NCBI RefSeq assembly: GCF_023715565.1
Contig: NZ_JAMBOJ010000031.1
Coordinates: 1-57,717, forward strand
Direction: 5' to 3'
DNA: 57,717 nucleotides
DNA from: Cytobacillus firmus
GTDB lineage: Bacteria; Bacillota; Bacilli; Bacillales; Cytobacillaceae
Shown: piece by piece, positions 52,073 through 57,717 of the stretch
How positions within the stretch are numbered: the stretch's first letter is position 1
Layout of the letters: each line of letters starts with the position of its first letter
Notes under the pieces: generated by a model
Seen by the model: the letters and a program-made list of their open reading frames with translations, nothing else
The model's database searches: none
What the model was told of the DNA's origin: nothing
Translations under genes and position numbers: made by a program

Positions 52073-54362
52073 ACTTTCTTAATACTTCATAATCCTTCCA
52101 TTCCTCTGGCAGCAAGGCCCGATATTTTGCCTGCATATACCTGTCATCCATTAAGACAATTTTTCCCGTATCCTTTTCAGAACGTATCAATCTGCCTCCT
52201 GCCTGCAGAACCTTGTTCATTCCAGGGTAAGTATAAGCATAATCATAACCGTTTTTCCCTTGCTGATTAAAATAAGCTTTTATAATATCGCGTTCAAATC
52301 CTAGCTGTGGAAGCCCTACACCCACTACAAATACACCATTCAGCCGATCACCCTGCAAATCAATTCCCTCTGAAAAAATTCCGCCCATGACGGCGAACCC
52401 CAACAGAGTTCCAGAAGGATTAGGCTTGAATGCATCCAGAAACCCTTCCCTTTCTCCTTCATCCATCCCTGTCTTTTGAATGATTATGTCTAGTGTCAGT
52501 TCCTCATCAAGTAACCGTCGATGGACATTCTCCATATATTGATAGGATGGAAAGAAGATCAAGTAATTTCCCTTGTGTTCCTTTAGTATGTCCTTAATAG
52601 TGCTGACGATCGGTTTTATAGACTCTTCCCTGTCACGGTATCTTGTTGAGAGCGGCTGTATGTAAACCTTTGCCTGATCTATTGAGAAAGGAGAAGGAAC
52701 GGCTAAAATATAATCTTCCTCTTGAAAGCCAAGCATATCCAAATAATAAGTAAGAGGCATTAAGGTAGCAGAAAAAAAGATAGCTGATTTAAACCCTTTT
52801 CTGGCCTTGGTCAAAAGATTCGATGGATCGAGGCAAAATAACTTAATGACCAGGTTATTTCTCTGCTGTTGAATATACGTTACGAACCTTTCATCATACA
52901 GTTTTCCTATTCTTATAAAGTTCTGGGCAGCGAAGAATACTTCCAGCAATTCTTCATCCATATTATCTCTGTTTTGCCCCAGATAGTCTTCGGCACAATG
53001 AACAAATTCCTCTAGAACTTCAAAAAGTTCTTCAGGGAGATTTTTTTCTGCGATTTCCTGATTTTCACCACATTTCTTTTTTAATGCAATAAAAATTCCA
53101 TTAATCTGTTTTGCACTTTTTTGTAACCTTGCATCCTTTCCCTTAAATCTTCTGCTCAATTGAAGAAAGGCTGATTTCTCAAGCACGCTTGAATACATAT
53201 CCCTTCCGCGGTCAACAAGGTTATGTGCTTCATCGATCAGGAGCGACGTTTTCTTTTTCTCCTCTTCCATCAATCGCTTCAGCGAGACCTTAGGATCGAA
53301 AATATAATTGTAATCACCAATAATAATGTCAGCTGCATATGCAGCATCCAATGAAAATTCAAAAGGGCAGACCTTATGTTTCATCGCATATTTTTCAATT
53401 GTCGATCTGGTTATCATGTTCTCCTTTGTCAGGAGATCAAGTACTGCTTTATTGATCCGGTCGTAATATCCATTGGCAAACTCGCAGCTGTCTTTGTGGC
53501 ATTCGGTTTCTTCCTTAAAGCAAATTTTGTCCTTGGCCGTTATTGTAACCGATTTAAGATTCAATCCTTTATCCCTCATCAGGCTAATGGCCCCTTCTGC
53601 AGCCTGGCGGGTAATGGTTTTAGCCGTGGCATAGATGATCCTCTGAATATGTCCTTCCCCGATAGCTTTTAATGCTGGAAAAAGGGTGGAAATGGATTTG
53701 CCGATACCTGTAGGTGCGCTGGCAAATAAGTTTTTCCCTTCAGCAATGGTCTTATATACTGCCCCTGCAAGTTTCCTCTGGCCATTTCGATAAGCCGGAA
53801 AGGGAAAAGCCAGTTCCTTAAGACCTGTTAATAAATTCTTTTGATGTCGAACCCTTAATTCTGCGTATGGTGAATATGATTCGAGAAGATGCACTATAAA
53901 TGCTTCCAGTTCACCAAAAGCATAACTGTGCTGAAATCTTTTCACTTCACCTGTTTTAGCATGTACATATGTTAATTGAACTGTCATTTTTGAAATATTA
54001 TGGTCTTTGGCATACATGAAAGCATAGCACTTAGCCTGAGCCCAATGAACAGGATAAGCAAATTTATCAATTTGTGATAAAGGGAAAGATACAGACTTAA
54101 TCTCATCAATAATCAGTTCTTCATTTTGGTTGATAAGCCCATCACATCTTCCTTCAAGATGAAAGTCAAGGTTGTTGAAAGAAAATCCAGCATGCAGATA
54201 CACTTCTTTTTGATCTTCTTCCCCATAAAGCTTTTGAATTCTCTGATGAATTCTTGTTCCTTCTGTAAGCGGCACTGCTGAACGGAAGCCTGTTTCAATG
54301 CTGCCGCTCTTGTAAATATATTCAACCAGCGATCTTACTGATATTTTTATCTTATTATCCAT
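52071..54362 (-). CDS. PD-(D/E)XK nuclease - DinG/XPD helicase fusion
   Basis: 763 residues. N-terminal part (about 1-160) looks like a PD-(D/E)XK/Cas4-type nuclease: EGRCDG and IIDEIKS carry the acidic residues and Lys. Then a superfamily 2 XPD/DinG helicase: Walker A SAPTGIGKS (about 215), DEAH box IDEAHNLVDR (about 367), and four cysteines (KICF, ECHK, DSCEF, KVCPF; about 285-340) fitting an Fe-S cluster; C-terminal motifs SATL and GRLIRS. Likely in DNA repair; partner unknown. AAGGGG precedes the ATG. A LexA-like box overlaps the promoter. Confidence 0.85.
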   Translation of the reverse strand: MDNKIKISVRSLVEYIYKSGSIETGFRSAVPLTEGTRIHQRIQKLYGEEDQKEVYLHAGFSFNNLDFHLEGRCDGLINQNEELIIDEIKSVSFPLSQIDKFAYPVHWAQAKCYAFMYAKDHNISKMTVQLTYVHAKTGEVKRFQHSYAFGELEAFIVHLLESYSPYAELRVRHQKNLLTGLKELAFPFPAYRNGQRKLAGAVYKTIAEGKNLFASAPTGIGKSISTLFPALKAIGEGHIQRIIYATAKTITRQAAEGAISLMRDKGLNLKSVTITAKDKICFKEETECHKDSCEFANGYYDRINKAVLDLLTKENMITRSTIEKYAMKHKVCPFEFSLDAAYAADIIIGDYNYIFDPKVSLKRLMEEEKKKTSLLIDEAHNLVDRGRDMYSSVLEKSAFLQLSRRFKGKDARLQKSAKQINGIFIALKKKCGENQEIAEKNLPEELFEVLEEFVHCAEDYLGQNRDNMDEELLEVFFAAQNFIRIGKLYDERFVTYIQQQRNNLVIKLFCLDPSNLLTKARKGFKSAIFFSATLMPLTYYLDMLGFQEEDYILAVPSPFSIDQAKVYIQPLSTRYRDREESIKPIVSTIKDILKEHKGNYLIFFPSYQYMENVHRRLLDEELTLDIIIQKTGMDEGEREGFLDAFKPNPSGTLLGFAVMGGIFSEGIDLQGDRLNGVFVVGVGLPQLGFERDIIKAYFNQQGKNGYDYAYTYPGMNKVLQAGGRLIRSEKDTGKIVLMDDRYMQAKYRALLPEEWKDYEVLRK

Positions 54363-54392
54363 TGAAACGGCCCCTTAATTTTCTATTCACTT

Positions 54393-54412
54393 ATTATAGC
54401 ACATACGTTCTG
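54393..54412 (-). promoter_or_regulatory. Helicase promoter -10 with LexA-like box
   Basis: Minus strand: TATAAT (54393-54398) directly follows AGAACGTATGTGCT (54399-54412), which matches the Bacillus LexA box CGAACRNRYGTTCG at 11 of 14 positions, including both GAAC and GT cores. SOS control is plausible but the box is imperfect. Confidence 0.4.
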
Positions 54413-54519
54413 CATAAAAGAAAGATTTGCAAAAGAAGGAAATAACCATATAAAATTTAAGAAGAAAAAAGTGAGAGGAGTGTGAATGGAACTGTTCGTT
54501 TCTTGAGCAGCCACAAACC

Positions 54520-54954
54520 TTGAAAAAAATTATTTTTTGGCTAATTACCGGAGGATCTTTAATTCTATTGGGTTTTCTCATTTATTTTGCTTCAATGAAT
54601 TTGATTTCAAATAAAGTAATGACAGAAGTTGCCCGAAGCATCACTGCGGATGATCTTGAAATGCTTGCAAGTGATCCCGACGTAGCGGCTCTGCTTGGGA
54701 ACAGTATGGATGAGTTAAAAGCTGCAGATCTTCAAATGACGTCATTGCCAATCAAGACAAAAGAAGAGGCAGTAAAGAAGATTTCAGAAAGCTTTTCGAT
54801 GGATGAAATCCGGCAGAGTTTCTCAAAAGTAAAAGGCGGACTGACTGCTGAAGAGCAAAAGGAACTATACAGTCTCTTAACTGAAAGATTATCGGATGAA
54901 GAATTAACTGCTCTGAAAATCATAGCTGTACAGGAAGCAAAGCAGAATCAATAA
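54520..54954 (+). CDS. Small membrane-anchored protein of unknown function
   Basis: 144 residues: one N-terminal membrane helix (about 4-26), then a helical, acidic soluble domain (TADDLEMLASDPDVAALLG, LTAEEQKELYSLLTERLSDEELTAL). Start is TTG at 54520 with no ribosome site in front. Just upstream, AGAGGAG serves a six-codon ORF (54486-54506, MELFVS) that ends 13 bases before the TTG, so translation may be coupled to it. Not recognised. Confidence 0.6.
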   Translation: MKKIIFWLITGGSLILLGFLIYFASMNLISNKVMTEVARSITADDLEMLASDPDVAALLGNSMDELKAADLQMTSLPIKTKEEAVKKISESFSMDEIRQSFSKVKGGLTAEEQKELYSLLTERLSDEELTALKIIAVQEAKQNQ

Positions 54955-55057
54955 ATAATTCTAAAGCACTATTTTGAGTTATTCGGAAGATTCGGGATAT
55001 TAGACCAAACAAGATTCATTCCTTTACATACCTTAGTATTGAAGGGAGGGATCTATA

Positions 55058-55243
55058 ATGTATCAATTGGCATTATTATATCTTGCGTGTATGCTTGCTG
55101 GCTACGGCATGACAATGGTACCTGTTTCTGCAGTTATTACTTCAGGTATTGCCAGCTTTTTCACCATTGTCGGCAGCCTGGCTATGATCATCTTTGGTCT
55201 TGCTATTCTTTATCTTGGAATGAAAGCTTTGTTAGGAAAGTAG
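55058..55243 (+). CDS. Small two-helix membrane protein
   Basis: 61 residues, almost entirely hydrophobic with two likely membrane helices (about 3-28, 33-57) and a short basic end. GGGAGGG precedes the ATG by 7 bases, better than a longer frame starting at 55039 in another phase. Terminator follows. Function unknown. Confidence 0.7.
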   Translation: MYQLALLYLACMLAGYGMTMVPVSAVITSGIASFFTIVGSLAMIIFGLAILYLGMKALLGK

Positions 55244-55256
55244 CTTTCACTATGGA

Positions 55257-55289
55257 AAACACCAGCGGCTTAGCGGGCTGGTGTTTTTG
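55257..55289 (+). terminator. Terminator of the small membrane protein gene
   Basis: AAACACCAGC/GCTGGTGTTT 10-bp stem with T-run. Confidence 0.88.
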
Positions 55290-55314
55290 TTATTTTTTCT
55301 ATTAATCGAACCCG

Positions 55315-56349
55315 TCATTCACTGGTCAGCAGCGGTGTTAAAGCAAGCTCAATTCCGTTCTTATAAAAACTTGCTGCAATTCCATGTCTTAGCCGGCTTT
55401 CAAATTTCTGCTTGGCTTCAGAGTTTGCAACAGGGACTTCAATCAGAAAGTTCATGGCATTGCTGCGAAAATCGATAAATCGGATATCAGGTGCAGGTGC
55501 GCTTAGAACTCCTTTTGTTTTCGGTATTGCCATGGCCACTGCTTCTCTCAGAAGCTTTTCGACTTTCTCAGTATCAGTACCGTATACTACGCTGATTTGA
55601 ACCTGTGCCAGCATTTCTGAGCCTGTCCGGTTTTTAATGATCTGTTCGATAAAGTATTGATTTGGCACAATCAGGGTCCCCTCTTTAGCTGTGCGGATGA
55701 TAGTGGATCTGAGACGAATGCTTTCTATTTTACCGATTTTTTTGTTAATCTCTATTACTTCCCCAACTTCAATCGGCCGTTCGAAGAGAATGATAATACC
55801 TGAAATAAAGTTACCGGCAATATTGCGCAAGCCGAAACCTATCCCAATACCCAGAACCCCCAGCATTGCTGCAGCCGCTGTTAAATCCAGCCCAACCGTT
55901 GTCAAGCTGATCGCGAGCGCTGCAACCATGACGGTGTAATAGATCATTCTGTTGAATGAATAGCCCAGTCCCCGATCGACTCCATAGAATTCATAAACAG
56001 ATGTTAATACATATTTGGTAAATACTTTTACGATCCGATTTGCAAGCGAGACTGTCAAAAACGCTACAATTAGTAAATATAGCGTCACATCTACTTCCCC
56101 TGCTGTGAACAAAGTATAAAAGAGCCACTTCTCCCTTGAAAAATAGAACAAGAATAGAATGATAATTCCATAAAAAGCAGCCCAATTCACGAGTGAAGAA
56201 ACTCCCTGCATAATCCGGTCATGATGTACGGAATTGCCACTCTTCTTTTTCACGAGTAAGTTAACTGTCCATTTGGCAGTTAATATTACTCCTGCAAACA
56301 ATAAAAACAACAGCGCCTGTTGCAACGTTACATTCTTAAAAAATAGCAT
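55315..56349 (-). CDS. MscS-family mechanosensitive channel
   Basis: 344 residues. N-terminal membrane helices (about 10-110), pore-lining helix and MscS domain start (AAAMLGVLGIGIGFGLRNIAGNFISGI, about 165-190), FERPIEVGEVIEI in the beta domain, then the C-terminal alpha/beta portion. Acts as an osmotic emergency valve in the cytoplasmic membrane. AGGTGAGG precedes the ATG. Single gene. Confidence 0.92.
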   Translation of the reverse strand: MLFFKNVTLQQALLFLLFAGVILTAKWTVNLLVKKKSGNSVHHDRIMQGVSSLVNWAAFYGIIILFLFYFSREKWLFYTLFTAGEVDVTLYLLIVAFLTVSLANRIVKVFTKYVLTSVYEFYGVDRGLGYSFNRMIYYTVMVAALAISLTTVGLDLTAAAAMLGVLGIGIGFGLRNIAGNFISGIIILFERPIEVGEVIEINKKIGKIESIRLRSTIIRTAKEGTLIVPNQYFIEQIIKNRTGSEMLAQVQISVVYGTDTEKVEKLLREAVAMAIPKTKGVLSAPAPDIRFIDFRSNAMNFLIEVPVANSEAKQKFESRLRHGIAASFYKNGIELALTPLLTSE

Positions 56350-56485
56350 AGTCAGATTCCCTCACCTGTTATATGGTTCATTCCTAAACTATTCCTCTTA
56401 CATAGATTCTTAAACCGGTGTTTAATACTGTTTAAAAAAAGGAACAGTGAATACTAAATACATACATAAAGGTTGAGGTATATAC

Positions 56486-57571
56486 ATGTGGATCAATAAA
56501 CCATTTTTTAAATATGCGGCAGGCACCATATTCGTGTTAATCATCATTTTTCTACTCGGGAAGATTGATTATTTTTTATGGCCGATCCGTGCCCTGATTG
56601 CAACTATTTTCTTTCCGGTTTTAATTGCCGGCATTTTTTACTATATACTAAGACCCCTCATCAGGGTTGTTTCAAGGGTTATGCCCAAAACAGCGAGCAT
56701 TCTCCTTATTTTTGCAGTGGTACTGGGTTTAGGGTATTTAGGATTTAACTTGCTCGGCTCTACAATAGGCAGCCAGATAGCTGAAATCAGCGAAAGCCTT
56801 CCTGCTAAAATGGAGGACTTATCGGATGAAACGGAAAAAGTGGTTGAGGAAAATAATATGGGCATGTTCTCCTATGATCGTGTCAAAAATAAAGTTTTAA
56901 ACTTTCTGGAAACCATTTTATCAGGGGCAGGAGAAAACGTAATGAAGGTGTTTTCAACCATTACAAGCATAGTCACTGTAATCGTCGTTGTACCTTTTAT
57001 CCTTTTCTACTTTCTCAAGGATGATCATAAACTCAGGCCTTTTCTTTTAAAATACCTCCCCGATAAACACGAGGAAGAAGGCAAGCGTATTTTGTGCGAT
57101 ATAGACAAAACTTTATTTTCCTATGTAATCGGCCAGTTTATCGTGGCAGTTGTCGATGGCGTATTGATGTATGCAGGGTATAAAGTTATCGGATTGGATT
57201 ACGCTTTGATATTAGCAGTGTTTGCCATGTTCCTGACTGTTGTACCTTTTCTAGGTCCTGTTCTCGGAATTATTCCTGCAGTATTCATCGGGTTATTACA
57301 GGGTCCGGGAATGGTATTAAAAATCATAATGGTTCTGATTGCAGTCCAGCTCCTTGAAGGCAATCTTGTCTCACCTCATGTGATGGGCAAAAGCCTTAAC
57401 CTCCATCCGCTCACAGTCATTATTATCTTAATGGCTGCAGGATCGATCTATGGCTTTATCGGAATCCTGATTGCTATACCTTTTTATTCTGTCATAAAGG
57501 TTCTGGTAAAAGACTTCAGAAGGTTTTACCGTTTAAAAACCAGGAAAAGCCTCTTATCCGAAGAAATTTAA
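56486..57571 (+). CDS. AI-2E family transporter
   Basis: 361 residues with about eight membrane helices and a central soluble segment (about 90-150) that is acidic. FILFYFLKDDHKLRPFLLKYLP and the C-terminal LEGNLVSPHVMGKSLNLHPL are family signatures. Members export AI-2, or exchange ions, in different bacteria; the substrate here is unknown. GAGGTATATAC precedes the ATG. Confidence 0.9.
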   Translation: MWINKPFFKYAAGTIFVLIIIFLLGKIDYFLWPIRALIATIFFPVLIAGIFYYILRPLIRVVSRVMPKTASILLIFAVVLGLGYLGFNLLGSTIGSQIAEISESLPAKMEDLSDETEKVVEENNMGMFSYDRVKNKVLNFLETILSGAGENVMKVFSTITSIVTVIVVVPFILFYFLKDDHKLRPFLLKYLPDKHEEEGKRILCDIDKTLFSYVIGQFIVAVVDGVLMYAGYKVIGLDYALILAVFAMFLTVVPFLGPVLGIIPAVFIGLLQGPGMVLKIIMVLIAVQLLEGNLVSPHVMGKSLNLHPLTVIIILMAAGSIYGFIGILIAIPFYSVIKVLVKDFRRFYRLKTRKSLLSEEI

Positions 57572-57594
57572 ATGGACTGCCGTAAAGGCAGTTC

Positions 57595-57643
57595 AGACTG
57601 TCGACAAACTCGATGAAAATCGTACTTGTCGGGAGTCTTTTTT
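57595..57643 (+). terminator. Terminator region after the AI-2E-type gene
   Basis: Two hairpins: ACTGCC/GGCAGT at 57576-57592, then AGACT...GACAA pairing with TTGTC...AGTCT (57595-57637) and a T-run. The tip is CGAT-GAAA-ATCG, a GNRA-type tetraloop. Confidence 0.75.
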
Positions 57644-57683
57644 GATTTAAAATAGAAGTAATACAATGCTTGAGGTGATTAAT

Positions 57684-57717
57684 ATGCTTTCTAAACATAA
57701 TCCAATTCAACGGGATC
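57684..57717 (+). CDS. Truncated gene start, possibly IS1182-type transposase
   Basis: GAGGTGATTAAT then ATG and 11 codons (MLSKHNPIQRD) before the window ends. The start resembles remembered N-termini of IS1182-type transposases. With so few codons the call is weak, but the ribosome site shows that a gene begins here. Confidence 0.4.
   Translation, partial: MLSKHNPIQRD

Noticed and set aside
55039..55305. 88-codon plus-strand frame overlapping the 61-residue gene
   Set aside because: Cys/Tyr/Ser-rich translation runs through a terminator; the 61-residue frame has the ribosome site and ends before the hairpin.
1..57717. tRNA, rRNA, CRISPR array or riboswitch
   Set aside because: Scanning the intergenic regions by eye gave no T-loop/acceptor pattern, no regular repeat-spacer structure and no T-box or other familiar riboswitch core. 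A covariance-model search would be needed to be certain.

Overview
The window looks like a chromosomal segment of a low-GC, spore-forming-type Firmicute (family Bacillaceae; genus not determinable by eye). Supporting this are the strong AGGAGG-type ribosome binding sites, frequent TTG/GTG starts, many intrinsic terminators, a perfect PerR box, CcpA cre sites, and clear relatives of Bacillus proteins (YeeI, DegV, YczE, LtaS, SdaAA/SdaAB, phenylalanine dehydrogenase). No phage, plasmid, CRISPR, rRNA or tRNA gene was seen. The only insertion-sequence candidate is the first few codons of a gene cut off by the right edge.

Left part (1-11.8 kb): selA for selenocysteine synthesis; a small heat-shock protein; a SelW/Rdx-type selenoprotein whose UGA lies in a C-x-x-U motif and is followed by a SECIS-like hairpin (standard gene calling misses it); arylamine N-acetyltransferase; the two-enzyme threonine-to-glycine route (SDR threonine dehydrogenase and KBL); arginine deiminase; a catalase behind a PerR box; an ABC-F ATPase; and a DegV protein.

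Middle part (11.8-37.1 kb), almost entirely on the minus strand: an aromatic amino acid and phenylacetate catabolic island. HppD, a HisC-like aminotransferase, a flavin-reductase-like protein, fumarylacetoacetase and homogentisate dioxygenase form the tyrosine/homogentisate branch; a maleylacetoacetate isomerase is missing. A FlK-like thioesterase, phenylalanine dehydrogenase and a complete 2-oxoacid dehydrogenase complex (E1a, E1b, E2, E3) form a second block that could take phenylalanine through phenylpyruvate to phenylacetyl-CoA. A TrpXYZ-type ABC transporter, a nitronate-monooxygenase-like protein, PaaX, and paaK-paaA-paaB-paaC-paaD-ethD-paaF-paaG-paaH-paaJ complete the island; paaE and paaZ are absent. 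A shared TAACG-N9-CGTTA-like site precedes paaK, paaX, the transporter and the nitronate-monooxygenase gene, suggesting one PaaX regulon.

Right part (37.2-57.7 kb): a large polytopic membrane protein, a YeeI/YebC regulator, a Gfo/Idh/MocA oxidoreductase, a membrane-anchored nuclease with an excalibur domain, the L-serine deaminase operon with its regulator and a perfect cre site, a Cys-rich copper-storage-type protein, a lipoteichoic acid synthase, a YczE-like membrane protein, a nuclease-DinG helicase fusion, a MscS channel, an AI-2E-type permease, and several small uncharacterised genes. Two copies of a 155-280 bp miniature inverted-repeat element lie at 30965-31119 and 41546-41825, and two GGCTGGGACA-type hairpin elements lie at the left edge and at 10534-10689.
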